NCBI GenBank assembly: GCA_017521805.1
Contig: JAFXDK010000092.1
Coordinates: 1 to 36,214, forward strand
Direction: 5' to 3'
From: Ruminococcus sp.
Lineage (GTDB): Bacteria; Bacillota; Clostridia; Oscillospirales; Ruminococcaceae
DNA length: 36,214 bases
The notes beneath the pieces are model-generated. The model did not search any database, had not been told where the DNA came from, and saw only the letters and a program-made list of their open reading frames with translations. Of the stretch, positions 17,696-25,901 are shown in pieces (within the stretch, counting starts at the first letter, position 1; each line of letters opens with the position of its first letter). Made by a program: the position numbers and the translations under genes.

Positions 17696-18829
17696 ATGAG
17701 CAGTGTTAATTATAATGTTTTAGGACTTGTTTTTTCAAGTATGCATGAATCCTTTGTAAACGTCCTTACTGAGCGCAGAACAATGGGCTCAATACCATTC
17801 GGCGGTCGTTACAGACTTGTAGATTTTCCTCTTTCAAACTTTGTGAATTCAGGAATTACAAAAGTCGGAGTAATTACAAAGTCGAATTACGGTTCTCTTC
17901 TTGACCATATTGGCTCAGGACGTGACTGGGATCTTTCACGCAAAAAAGGCGGACTTCATCTTCTGCCGCCATACAGCCATACAGGAGGCGGCATATATAA
18001 AGGAAGACTTGACGCACTGAGCAATATTTGGAGCTTTGTTGAACACTCCAAGGAAAAGTATGTCATTCTTGCAAACTGTGACGTTGTAACAACAATTGAT
18101 TTTGCACCGGTAATTCGTCAGCATGAGGAAACAGGTGCTGATATCACACTTGTTTATGGACATGGTTACTATGACGGTGACACAAACCGCAGTACGACAA
18201 TACTGCAATTCAATGAAGACAACACTCTTAAAGATGTCCTTGTTGCGCCTCGTATAAAAGGCGAGTGTAAACAATGGCTTGATATGTTTATTATCAGCAA
18301 GGAGCTGCTGAGAGAAATCGTACTTGCCGCAAGAAGTGATAATAGCTTCAGCTTTACAAGAAAGATACTTCAGGATAAGGAAAGCGAATATAAAATAATG
18401 GGATATGAGCATGAGGGATTGTTCATGCGTATTGACGGTCTCCTCAGCTACTATGAGGCAAATAAAATGCTTCTTGATTCCGAAACAAGAAATGCAATTT
18501 TCAAGTATAAAACACCTGTTTATACAAAGGTTGGCGATAATGCACCTGTAAAGTATGGTCTTGAATCAAATATCAAGAATTCTCTTATAGCCGACGGCTG
18601 TATTATTGAGGGAACAGTTGAAAATTCAATTCTTTTCAGAGGTGTAAAGGTAGGAAAGGGTGCAGTTGTAAAAGACTCCGTAATTATGCAGGGAACAGTA
18701 ATCGGAGAGGACTGTACAGTATCTTCTATTGTAGCTGATAAAAATGTAGAAATATGTAACGGAAAATCTCTTACCGCAGCAGTAAGCTGTCCGTTGTATG
18801 TCCCTAAAAACAACAAAATCAAAGATTGA
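17696..18829 (+). CDS. glgD: GlgD, regulatory/partner subunit of ADP-glucose pyrophosphorylase (377 aa)
   Basis: GlgC paralogue lacking the catalytic loop: where GlgC has GGQGSRL, this protein has LVFSSMHESFVNVL. It keeps the second substrate region (GSIPFGGRYRLVDFPLSNF) and the C-terminal beta-helix (SLIADGCII, SILFRGVKV, SVIMQGTVI). Loss of the catalytic loop is normal for the Firmicute GlgD family, whose role is to raise activity of GlgC in the heteromer. A GGGAGG ribosome binding site lies 23 bp after glgC. An intrinsic terminator follows the gene, so glgA may be expressed at a lower level or from its own signal. Confidence 0.95.
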   Translation: MSSVNYNVLGLVFSSMHESFVNVLTERRTMGSIPFGGRYRLVDFPLSNFVNSGITKVGVITKSNYGSLLDHIGSGRDWDLSRKKGGLHLLPPYSHTGGGIYKGRLDALSNIWSFVEHSKEKYVILANCDVVTTIDFAPVIRQHEETGADITLVYGHGYYDGDTNRSTTILQFNEDNTLKDVLVAPRIKGECKQWLDMFIISKELLREIVLAARSDNSFSFTRKILQDKESEYKIMGYEHEGLFMRIDGLLSYYEANKMLLDSETRNAIFKYKTPVYTKVGDNAPVKYGLESNIKNSLIADGCIIEGTVENSILFRGVKVGKGAVVKDSVIMQGTVIGEDCTVSSIVADKNVEICNGKSLTAAVSCPLYVPKNNKIKD

Positions 18830-18862
18830 TAGCGGACTGTTATCACAATGATTGTTTCTAAA

Positions 18863-18891
18863 AGCAGGGAGCAGAAGTTCCCTGCTTTTTT
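18863..18891 (+). terminator. Intrinsic terminator between glgD and glgA
   Basis: An 8-bp stem AGCAGGGA/TCCCTGCT (18863-18870 with 18879-18886) is followed directly by T residues. It is placed inside the glg gene order, 34 bp before the glgA start, so it probably attenuates rather than ends the operon. Confidence 0.8.
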
Positions 18892-18924
18892 CAGATATAT
18901 GATTTACTGAAAGGATAATAATTT

Positions 18925-20343
18925 ATGAACATACTTTTTGCAGCCAGTGAAGCTGTACCATATGCGGCTTCCGGCGGTCTTGGTGATGTTATAGGTTCAC
19001 TGCCAAAAGCTATAGCCGAAAGAGGTCATAATTGTGCTGTGGTAATTCCACTTTATGAATCCATATCAGAAGAAATGCGTGTGCATATGGATTTTGTAGC
19101 AAATATCACTGTAGACGTTTCATGGAGAAAGCAGTACTGCGGTATTTTAAAGTCAAAGAAAAACGGAATTACTTATTATTTTATTGATAATGAATATTAT
19201 TTCAAGCGTGAGGGGATGTACGGCTTTTATGATGATTGTGAGCGATTTGTATTTTTCGCAAGAGCCGTTCTTGAGATGCTTAAACATATCGGATTCAAGC
19301 CCGACATTATAAGCTGTAATGATTGGCAGACTGCATTAATACCTGTGTATTATCGTCTTTATTATAAGTATCAGCAGGGCTATGACAAGCTTAAAACAGC
19401 ATTTACAATACACAATATCGAGTATCAGGGCAAGTATGGAATGGAGGTTCTCAATGAACTCATGGGAATTCCTCCGTATAATGCAGGGCTTCTTGAATAT
19501 GACGGCTATATAAATATGCTGAAAGGTGCAATTGAGACAGCGGACAGAATAATTACTGTTTCGCCAACATATGCCAAGGAGCTTCTTGATCCTTGGTATG
19601 CACATGGACTTGACCGCATACTTGTAACAAAACAGGAGCATATGACAGGAATACTCAATGGAATTGATATGGATATGTACAATCCTGAAATTGATCCTTA
19701 TATTGCTTGTAATTATTCCAAAAACGACGTTTCGGGAAAAGATATGTGTAAAAAGGCTTTGCTCAGTGAGCTCAATCTAAGTGATGATGACAGTGCTGTA
19801 ATCGGCATTGTGTCACGCATGGTGAAACATAAGGGTATAGACCTTATCCGATGTGTATTCGAGCAGATAGTAGCCGACGGAATGAAATTTGTGATTCTTG
19901 GCAGCGGCGAAAGGATATACGAAGAATTCTTTGTAGAAATGGCAAGACGTTATCCGGATAGGGTATCAGTTACAACCCAGTTCAATCCTGAACTTGCACG
20001 GAAGATATATTCAGGGTCTGATATGTTCCTTATGCCATCTCAGAGTGAGCCATGCGGCCTTGCACAGCTTATAGCTATGAGGTACGGTACAATACCCGTG
20101 GTTCGCAAAACAGGCGGATTAAAGGATACTGTACGCGATAATGGGGGAGTTGACGGAAACGGATATACATTCCTCACTTATAATGCAGATGATATGCTTG
20201 ATGCCTTGTATCGTGCAAAGGCGGATTATGATAACAAGCCGAAGTGGAATGAACTTGTACAGCGGGCAATGTCCTGTGATTACAGCTGGGAGAAATCTGC
20301 AAAGGCATATATTGATATGTTTCAAAAAATTATATCAGAATAA
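18925..20343 (+). CDS. glgA: Glycogen synthase, GT5 family (472 aa)
   Basis: Transfers glucose from ADP-glucose to the non-reducing end of alpha-1,4 glucan. The starch-synthase catalytic domain occupies about 1-240 and the GT-B C-terminal domain about 270-460. Motifs include SRMVKHKGIDLI, the GSGE loop, and PSQSEPCGLAQLIAMRYGTIPVVRKTGGLKDTV with the conserved Glu. The usual N-terminal ADP-glucose-binding KTGGL reads AASGGL here (Ala15 in place of the lysine). I believe some clostridial synthases share this, so activity is not excluded. The start ATG 18925 has AAAGGA upstream. Last gene of the glg cluster. Confidence 0.93.
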   Translation: MNILFAASEAVPYAASGGLGDVIGSLPKAIAERGHNCAVVIPLYESISEEMRVHMDFVANITVDVSWRKQYCGILKSKKNGITYYFIDNEYYFKREGMYGFYDDCERFVFFARAVLEMLKHIGFKPDIISCNDWQTALIPVYYRLYYKYQQGYDKLKTAFTIHNIEYQGKYGMEVLNELMGIPPYNAGLLEYDGYINMLKGAIETADRIITVSPTYAKELLDPWYAHGLDRILVTKQEHMTGILNGIDMDMYNPEIDPYIACNYSKNDVSGKDMCKKALLSELNLSDDDSAVIGIVSRMVKHKGIDLIRCVFEQIVADGMKFVILGSGERIYEEFFVEMARRYPDRVSVTTQFNPELARKIYSGSDMFLMPSQSEPCGLAQLIAMRYGTIPVVRKTGGLKDTVRDNGGVDGNGYTFLTYNADDMLDALYRAKADYDNKPKWNELVQRAMSCDYSWEKSAKAYIDMFQKIISE

Positions 20344-20349
20344 GACGAA

Positions 20350-20475
20350 AAGGGAGCGTAAAGCTCCCTTGAGCGTGTAGAAAAACGTAAATTTCGTTCC
20401 GAAATTGCGGACTGCCAAAGGCAGCCCCTACGACATACTTTTTCGACAGACTGAAGGGAGCGCAAAGTTCCCTTT
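20350..20475. repeat. Nested palindromic repeat unit, MITE/REP-like
   Basis: Two near-identical 21-bp hairpins (20350-20370 and 20454-20474; AAGGGAGC, 5-nt loop, GCTCCCTT or GTTCCCTT) flank an 83-bp insert. The insert is itself palindromic. Its ends are imperfect inverted repeats (AGCGTGTAGAAAAA and the complement of TTTTTCGACAGACT). Inside are AATTTCG/CGAAATT (20389-20405) and CTGCC/GGCAG (20412-20423). The outer hairpins may serve as the glgA terminator. The whole resembles small non-autonomous repeats of gut Clostridia that carry a GTAGGGGC-type core. Confidence 0.6.
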
Positions 20476-20497
20476 ATCATATCTCAAATAATTAAAA

Positions 20498-20525
20498 CAA
20501 AAAAACCGCAATCTTACGACTGCGG
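20498..20525 (-). terminator. Intrinsic terminator of tRNA-Lys
   Basis: On the minus strand an 8-bp stem (CCGCAGTC/GATTGCGG with one G-U pair, 20506-20525) is followed by a run of T (complement of 20498-20505). Confidence 0.75.
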
Positions 20526-20534
20526 AATTAAAAG

Positions 20535-20607
20535 TGAGACATGAGGGATTTGAACCCTCGACCCTACGCTTAAAAGGCGTATGCTCTACCGACTGAGCTA
20601 ATGTCTC
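20535..20607 (-). tRNA. tRNA-Lys (anticodon UUU)
   Basis: The minus-strand cloverleaf is complete: acceptor GAGACAT/ATGTCTC, D-arm with GCTC..GAGC, anticodon stem ACGCC/GGCGT-type pairing around loop CTTTTAA with anticodon TTT, and T-arm GAGGG-TTCAAAT-CCCTC. The discriminator base is A. The 3' CCA is not encoded. Confidence 0.95.
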
Positions 20608-20637
20608 ATATCTGTTTTTGTCCTGAACACTTAATAT

Positions 20638-20666
20638 ATTATACAGGAAAAATAGTCATTTGTCAA
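20638..20666 (-). promoter_or_regulatory. tRNA-Lys promoter
   Basis: Minus strand TTGACA (20661-20666), 17-bp spacer, TATAAT (20638-20643), about 30 bp ahead of the tRNA 5' end. Confidence 0.9.
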
Positions 20667-20754
20667 TAGTAAATCTAAAAAAACGGCGAAATTTATGAAA
20701 TAGTAAACATATGTATAATCTCGTTGTAAAATCTTACAAATATAAAAAAAGCAC

Positions 20755-20783
20755 TTGACATTGGATTGCAAAAGTGATATAAT
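20755..20783 (+). promoter_or_regulatory. tRNA-Arg promoter
   Basis: TTGACA (20755-20760), 17-bp spacer, TATAAT (20778-20783), a perfect consensus 22 bp ahead of the tRNA. Confidence 0.9.
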
Positions 20784-20804
20784 ATATATTGTTGTGAGAG
20801 CGAT

Positions 20805-20881
20805 GTGCTTGTAGCTCAGCTGGATAGAGTGACTGGCTACGAACCAGTAGGTCAGGGGTTCGAATCCCTTCAGGCACGCCA
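20805..20881 (+). tRNA. tRNA-Arg (anticodon ACG)
   Basis: Acceptor GTGCTTG pairs with CAGGCAC (one wobble). The anticodon stem CTGG/CCAG encloses loop CTACGAA, anticodon ACG, whose A34 is normally converted to inosine. T-arm AGGGG-TTCGAAT-CCCTT. Discriminator G, followed by an encoded CCA (20879-20881). Confidence 0.95.
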
Positions 20882-20902
20882 ACAACATTGTTGATTTGAA
20901 AG

Positions 20903-20928
20903 AACACGCTTTGCGTGTTTTTTCTTTT
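20903..20928 (+). terminator. Intrinsic terminator of tRNA-Arg
   Basis: AACACGC/GCGTGTT (20903-20909 with 20913-20919), 3-nt loop, then a T-rich run. Confidence 0.85.
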
Positions 20929-20951
20929 TACAGAATATTATTTCATAATGA

Positions 20952-20986
20952 AACAGGCTGTAGTTGATTTGTAACTACAGCCTGTT
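20952..20986 (-). terminator. Long perfect hairpin downstream of htrA
   Basis: A 14-bp perfect stem AACAGGCTGTAGTT/AACTACAGCCTGTT (20952-20965 with 20973-20986) with a 7-nt loop, 51 bp beyond the htrA stop. There is no long T run on either side. It is a probable 3'-end structure for the minus-strand gene. Confidence 0.6.
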
Positions 20987-21036
20987 GTGATTTATAGGCA
21001 TATTTTATCCATACGCCATTTGAAAAGAGAATAAAA

Positions 21037-22488
21037 TTATCTTAGTGGGATTATGGCATTTTCATCTTCAACAGCCTCAGTTGTGGATTGTTCTGAGGAT
21101 TCCATTTCATTATTTTCTTCATGGAGAACTACATTAACATCAATATCCTGATTGTCACGATGAACTTTCAGTGTGATTGTATCTCCTGCTTTAAATTTGT
21201 TTTTTATGCTGTTCAGTTCATCCATGGTCGTCACTGCTTCGTCATTAATGCCTATGATGATATCACCAACGCGGATACCTGCCTCCTCTGCGGCACTTCC
21301 GGCAGCTATGGAGCGGACATATACTCCTATGGGAAGTCCGAGATAGCTTGAATAAAAGCTGTCGATATCAACGGCAGAAATTCCAATCTGAGGTCTGCCC
21401 TTGACATGTTTGTAATTAACGAGATCGTCAATAATTTCTTTAGCCTTATTGATAGGAATAGCAAAGCCAAGTCCCTCTACAGAAGCGCTTCCATAGCTGG
21501 AGGACATCTTTGCTGAGTTGATACCAACCACCTGACCGCAGCTGTTGAGAAGCGGTCCACCTGAATTACCCTCATTTATAGCTGTGTCAGTCTGAATAAG
21601 CGTCATCTGACGGTCATTAATTGAGATTTCTCTATCACGGGCGGAAACAATACCGCTTGTAACAGTACCGAAAAGCTCGAAACCAAGGGGATTTCCCACA
21701 GCTATTACAAGCTCTCCAACGCGGAGTTCATCGGAGTTTCCGAAAGTAGCAGGAGTAAATCCTGTAGCGTCAATTTTAAGAACTGCAAGGTCGGTTTCAA
21801 CATCAAAAGCGACGATTTTAGCGTCATATTTTTCTTCGTCGTTGAAAAGTATTGATACTTCTTTAGCTTCACCGGCGGTGTATTCGTCGGTATCCTCCAT
21901 ATAGATAACATGGGCATTTGTAACGATATAGCCGTCCTCGGTCATAACTATACCTGTACCGGTTCCGATACCCTCACGGGTTTCAGGCTCCGACTCAAAT
22001 CCCCAGCCCCATGGGTTGAAGCTGCCAAAGCTGTTGTTTTGCATATATTCAATTTCAAAAAGGGAGGATATACCAACAACAGAAGGCATTACCTCATCAA
22101 CGATATCAGGGAGATATTTAGCATCAGAGCGAGCTGCAATCTCGAAAAGTCCGGGAATATTTTCCGCAGGCGCTTCTTTTTCAGGATTGAGAGTTGTGTT
22201 GTTATTTGTTTTCACGGTTTCTTGTTTTTTAGAAGATTCCTTATCATCAGCTTCGTCTTCCTGAAAACGCTGACTGCTGCTCATATATCGTGTAGCTTGG
22301 ACACCGCAGGCACATCCGATTCCAAGACACAGCAAAGTAGCTGCAATTTTTAGACCTGTATGCTTTTTAGGTTTTTGGGGCTTCTGCGGGGAAGTATCAT
22401 CCGAATAATACGAATAATTTTCCTCCTGATTATAATATCTATCATCCTGATTATAGTTGTTATTATAATCATTAAACATATCTGACAT
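21037..22488 (-). CDS. HtrA/DegP-like membrane-anchored serine protease (483 aa)
   Basis: Cell-surface quality-control protease. A cytoplasmic N-terminal tail of about 44 residues, rich in Asn, Tyr and Asp, precedes one TM segment (about 46-65) and a charged linker. The trypsin-like domain (about 125-355) has the full triad His193 (VTNAHVIY), Asp233 (ETDLAVLKID) and Ser309 (NEGNSGGPLL). A single PDZ domain (about 365-458) ends in an acidic, low-complexity tail. One TM plus one PDZ is the usual Gram-positive HtrA layout. ATG 22488 has GAGG 9 nt upstream. No CssRS-like two-component system is adjacent, so control is not evident. Confidence 0.94.
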   Translation of the reverse strand: MSDMFNDYNNNYNQDDRYYNQEENYSYYSDDTSPQKPQKPKKHTGLKIAATLLCLGIGCACGVQATRYMSSSQRFQEDEADDKESSKKQETVKTNNNTTLNPEKEAPAENIPGLFEIAARSDAKYLPDIVDEVMPSVVGISSLFEIEYMQNNSFGSFNPWGWGFESEPETREGIGTGTGIVMTEDGYIVTNAHVIYMEDTDEYTAGEAKEVSILFNDEEKYDAKIVAFDVETDLAVLKIDATGFTPATFGNSDELRVGELVIAVGNPLGFELFGTVTSGIVSARDREISINDRQMTLIQTDTAINEGNSGGPLLNSCGQVVGINSAKMSSSYGSASVEGLGFAIPINKAKEIIDDLVNYKHVKGRPQIGISAVDIDSFYSSYLGLPIGVYVRSIAAGSAAEEAGIRVGDIIIGINDEAVTTMDELNSIKNKFKAGDTITLKVHRDNQDIDVNVVLHEENNEMESSEQSTTEAVEDENAIIPLR

Positions 22489-22600
22489 GGCGCAACCTCA
22501 TTTCATGATATTTTCATATCTATATTATAATCAATTATGTGATAATTATATGATAGGCTACGGAAAAGTGATAAACAAATTTTTTCCTTGAATATCAATA

Positions 22601-22628
22601 AAAAATCTGCTGAATTCAGCAGATTTTT
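22601..22628 (-). terminator. Intrinsic terminator after the hotdog gene
   Basis: A perfect 28-nt palindrome, AAAAATCTGCTGAA and its complement. Its own A and T flanks give a T run on both strands. It lies 10 bp past the hotdog-gene stop. Confidence 0.85.
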
Positions 22629-22638
22629 CAAAATATGA

Positions 22639-23034
22639 TTACTTGTTAAGCTTTTCATAAGTCTTAGCAGTAAATTTTTCGCTGTATACAAGAAAGCGTT
22701 TGTGAGTTCCGCACCCGATTTCTCCGGATTCGTCGTATGCCTTGGTCTCGAATGTGAATTCGCGACCGTTTACTGCAGTAAGTACAGCCTCGGCAGTAAC
22801 GCTCATTGTGTCAGGAGTAGCAGAAATATGTTTTATATTGAGCTCGGTGCCGACAGTAGTTTCGCCCTCGTCAAGATATTCTGCAAGACAATCACAGGCA
22901 GATGCTTCCATAAGAGCAACCATTGCAGGCGTTGCGAATACTTTAAGAGAACCGCTTCCCATTGTAGCTGCAAAATTGTTTTCATTTACAGTTGTTTTTG
23001 CAAGACCTTTAACATTTACATTGATTTCTTTCAT
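22639..23034 (-). CDS. FlK-like hotdog-fold thioesterase family protein (131 aa)
   Basis: Small hotdog-fold protein resembling the fluoroacetyl-CoA thioesterase-like family: ATPAMVALMEASACDCLAEYLDEGETTVGTELNIKH is the central helix and following strand, split here as ATPAMVALMEASA and VGTELNIKH. VTAEAVLTAVNGREFTFETKAYD follows as later strands. Residues Thr, Glu and His equivalent to the FlK triad may be present (Thr in ATPAM, Glu in MEASA, His in KHISAT region), though exact alignment was not done. ATG 23034 has AGGAGA 8 nt upstream; the longer frame has none. It starts 1 bp after the LtaS-like stop codon and its ribosome binding site lies inside that gene, so the two are translationally coupled. 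The physiological acyl-CoA substrate is unknown. Confidence 0.8.
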   Translation of the reverse strand: MKEINVNVKGLAKTTVNENNFAATMGSGSLKVFATPAMVALMEASACDCLAEYLDEGETTVGTELNIKHISATPDTMSVTAEAVLTAVNGREFTFETKAYDESGEIGCGTHKRFLVYSEKFTAKTYEKLNK

Positions 23035-23035
23035 T

Positions 23036-24898
23036 TTAATCTTCTCCTTTGCTTGCTTCAAGAATTTCCTCGGGAATAGGACAGGGTGACATTACCTCGC
23101 CAACAACTCTGTCGTATGTCAGAACGTCAAGTTCTTCGTTATCGGGAGTTCCGTCGTTGTAATCAGTTGAATACACAGGAACAGTTTTGAGATTTTCGTC
23201 CATATTCTCAATAAATGCATCGTGGGGAGCATCTATAATATCGGCAATAATGTAAGGAACATAGAAGAATGAGAATTTGTTTTCAGGTACTGATGAGAAA
23301 TCAGCGTCATAGTTGCTCCAGAAGAAGTATTTCTGCTCATAAAGAGTACTGCAATTCTGACCTGTGATGTTAAGCTGATTGTATACGCTTGTTTCACCTC
23401 TTAATGAGGGAAAGTGGTCGCCTACAAAAAATACAAGAGTTGGTTCGTCGAGTTTTTTCAGTTGTTCAAGGAATGCTGTAAGTCCCTCGTTGGTGTGCTG
23501 TACCCACTGGAGATAGTTGCCGATTTCATCGGTTGGGTCTTCGCCTTGGTCGTATGGCTGATGATTCTGCATTGTTGTGGTATGAATGTACATAGGTTCG
23601 TCAGTTGTGTTTACAAGCTCAAGAAGCTGATTGAAGATAGTGTTATCGTCAACATATGTACCGTAGTGGTCAACAGGAACAGTGAAATCTGTTACCCCTT
23701 CAATATCATCGTGGAAAATCATTTTGTCAAAGCCGAAATCGCTGTATACTCTTGTTCTGCTGTAGAATGAGCCTTGGAATGGGTGGACATATGCTGTTTT
23801 ATATCCCCAACTCTTGTAATACTGAGCGAAAGCAGGCTGTTCGCGGTCTGCAAGCTCTCTCTGAGGCATATTTGGAGTGTTGAGACCTCTTACGGGAAGA
23901 CCAAAAAGAAGCTCGAATTCTGAACGTACTGTATAACTTGCGTAAGTTGGTGTAATAGCGATACCGCTTTTTCCCTCTGCGCAGGCTTTGTCAAAACCCT
24001 CATAATATGAATCAGATATGCCGAGTTCGTCGAATACACGGAAATCCGCATAAGATTCGCTCATAATTACAATAACATTTGGTTTCTTTCCGCCATTGAA
24101 ATTTTCACTCGTATCTACGTTTGCATCTGTGAGTTTGTCGATGTATTCCTCACTGTAGTTGTCAGGTTCGACAAGTCTGTTTTCGAAGCTTTCAGAAGCA
24201 GTTTCAACAAGAAATGCAAGGAAGCTGTTGTTGTCGAATTTTTCATTAAGCAGAAAAGCGTTGCTTGCGGCTGTTGTGTCAAGCTTAAAGAAGTTATAAA
24301 CAGGAGTGTAAAAGCTTGGAAATACAATCATGCAAATGCTGATAACGGAGCATACAGCAACAGTTGCCGCTCTTTTTATGCCGTTTCTTCTGGGAAGTTT
24401 AGGGTTAAAATGGAATACAAGCCAACAGAAAGCCATAACAATAAGACAGTAAATTATGAGATTTGGCGTGATTTTTATGTAAGCAAAGGATTTCAGACTT
24501 TTAACACTTTTGAAAAGTTTCATATCTGACAAAATCAGGTGATTTCCGTTAGTGCCGAATTTGAACAATTCAGTAATACTTAACGCCATATACACAAAAC
24601 TGTGAATTGATGTAGCTATCCAACCCTTTCGGAAAATAGCTAAAAGAAGCAAGTAAACGAGTCCAGCTGCTATGAAGTTGAATGCAAGAACAGAGGGGCG
24701 TTCAGCCGCAAATTCAAGAAAATTTCCCACATGTTTAAACTGATTAATCTCTGCCATGCAGACTATGAAAATAGGGAAAATCACCATGAGAATGATGTTG
24801 AGTGCCTTGAATTTTTCTGAATTTTTCTCTCGTTTTTGATTGTATTTTTTTGTGAAGTCAAGGAAATTATTGAATTTTGTTTTAATCAAATCTGTCAT
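23036..24898 (-). CDS. LtaS-like phosphoglycerol transferase / sulfatase-family membrane protein (620 aa)
   Basis: Probable glycerol-phosphate transferase of the lipoteichoic-acid synthase type, acting outside the membrane. About five TM segments (34-48, 70-90, 95-112, 145-165, 178-197) precede an extracytoplasmic alkaline-phosphatase-fold domain. Metal and catalytic positions are visible: Glu281 (IMSESYADF), nucleophile Thr323 (YASYTVRSEFE) and the late GDHFPS motif. The order matches LtaS/YfnI/YqgS-type enzymes, and length is normal. GGAGG lies 9 nt before ATG 24898. The gene forms a two-gene unit with the hotdog protein. Whether its product is teichoic acid or another glycerol-phosphate-decorated polymer cannot be read from sequence. 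Confidence 0.9.
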   Translation of the reverse strand: MTDLIKTKFNNFLDFTKKYNQKREKNSEKFKALNIILMVIFPIFIVCMAEINQFKHVGNFLEFAAERPSVLAFNFIAAGLVYLLLLAIFRKGWIATSIHSFVYMALSITELFKFGTNGNHLILSDMKLFKSVKSLKSFAYIKITPNLIIYCLIVMAFCWLVFHFNPKLPRRNGIKRAATVAVCSVISICMIVFPSFYTPVYNFFKLDTTAASNAFLLNEKFDNNSFLAFLVETASESFENRLVEPDNYSEEYIDKLTDANVDTSENFNGGKKPNVIVIMSESYADFRVFDELGISDSYYEGFDKACAEGKSGIAITPTYASYTVRSEFELLFGLPVRGLNTPNMPQRELADREQPAFAQYYKSWGYKTAYVHPFQGSFYSRTRVYSDFGFDKMIFHDDIEGVTDFTVPVDHYGTYVDDNTIFNQLLELVNTTDEPMYIHTTTMQNHQPYDQGEDPTDEIGNYLQWVQHTNEGLTAFLEQLKKLDEPTLVFFVGDHFPSLRGETSVYNQLNITGQNCSTLYEQKYFFWSNYDADFSSVPENKFSFFYVPYIIADIIDAPHDAFIENMDENLKTVPVYSTDYNDGTPDNEELDVLTYDRVVGEVMSPCPIPEEILEASKGED

Positions 24899-24955
24899 TT
24901 TATAAAACCTCCAAATATAGAAATATCCGTCGGATTATTTGTTTCCGCAAGATAT

Positions 24956-24984
24956 AATATACCATATTATTATAAAAGATTCAA
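24956..24984 (-). promoter_or_regulatory. Promoter of the LtaS-like gene
   Basis: Minus strand TTGAAT (24979-24984), 17-bp spacer, TATATT (24956-24961), about 58 bp ahead of the start codon. Confidence 0.7.
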
Positions 24985-25130
24985 GGGCTTTTTAAAATTA
25001 TCATAATTCTGTCACTATTTTCGGAGTTTTGGTAAATGTGTACGGAATGATGCTATCAAATTTGTGTATTATGACAATTAAAAAACGAGGCATAATATGT
25101 TATAATTGTTTGGTAAGGAGCGTGAAGATT

Positions 25131-25835
25131 TTGAAAAAAGCAGTTGTAACAGGAGGGGCAGGCGGAATTGGTTCGGCAATTTGCAGAGTCCTTGCAAAAA
25201 ACGGTTACTATGTGTATGTAGGATATTCTTCATCGACGGAAAAAGCTGGAAATTTAGCCAATGAAATACATGGTGAAGCTGTAAAAATTGATGTTTCTGA
25301 TTCTGATTCAATAGAATTTGCTGTCGGAAAAGTCGGAAATGTTGAGCTGCTTGTAAATAACGCAGGTTTATCGGAAATTGATTTGTTTACGTCAATATCC
25401 AAAGAAAAAAGTTCGAAAATAATGCAGGTTAATTTAATTGGTACAATAGAACTGACAAGAAAAATTCTTCCTCATATGATTCGCAGAAAATCAGGCTGTA
25501 TAATTAATATAGGCTCTATGTGGGGAGAGGTTGGCGCTTCTTGTGAAGTGGATTATTCAGCCTCTAAAGCTGGACTTATCGGCTTCACAAAAGCACTTGC
25601 TAAGGAGGTTGCACCCTCTGGAATCCGTGTAAACTGCATATCTCCCGGATTTATCATGACGGAGATGAACAGTCGTTTTTCGCCTGAGGATTTAGAGCTT
25701 ATCCGCGAGGAAATCCCTCTCGGTATTTTTGGTGAGCCTCGACATGTTGCCGATACGGTTGAATTTCTTGCTTCGGAAAAGGCTGAATATATTACGGGAC
25801 AGATAATCGGCGTAAACGGTGGTATGGTCGTGTAA
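25131..25835 (+). CDS. Short-chain dehydrogenase/reductase, FabG-like (234 aa)
   Basis: NAD(P)-dependent oxidoreductase. The Rossmann glycine motif TGGAGGIG begins at about residue 8, and NNAG is in the middle. The catalytic Ser sits in NIGSMWG, with Tyr and Lys in YSASK. The C-terminal PGFIMTEM and VNGGMVV segments are typical. TTG 25131 is chosen because AAGGAG lies 10 nt upstream and the protein then begins LKKAVVTGG as usual for the family; the longer open frame upstream lacks a ribosome binding site. A stand-alone FabG-like SDR of this size could be a 3-oxoacyl-ACP reductase or an EF-P 5-aminopentanone reductase (YmfI-like). Context does not decide, as no fatty-acid genes are adjacent. 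Confidence 0.85.
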   Translation: MKKAVVTGGAGGIGSAICRVLAKNGYYVYVGYSSSTEKAGNLANEIHGEAVKIDVSDSDSIEFAVGKVGNVELLVNNAGLSEIDLFTSISKEKSSKIMQVNLIGTIELTRKILPHMIRRKSGCIINIGSMWGEVGASCEVDYSASKAGLIGFTKALAKEVAPSGIRVNCISPGFIMTEMNSRFSPEDLELIREEIPLGIFGEPRHVADTVEFLASEKAEYITGQIIGVNGGMVV

Positions 25836-25866
25836 TGCGAAAATTTTGAAAAATTATGAAAAATGC

Positions 25867-25895
25867 TTGACAAGCCTGAAAAAATATGGTATAAT
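25867..25895 (+). promoter_or_regulatory. Promoter of the rpsF-ssb-rpsR operon
   Basis: TTGACA (25867-25872), 17-bp spacer, TATAAT (25890-25895), a perfect consensus 85 bp ahead of rpsF. Confidence 0.92.
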
Positions 25896-25901
25896 ATTCA
25901 A

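Noticed and set aside
25029-25130. 34-residue N-terminal extension of the SDR protein
   Set aside because: No ribosome binding site upstream and no homology-like features. TTG 25131 gives the normal N-terminus with AAGGAG upstream.
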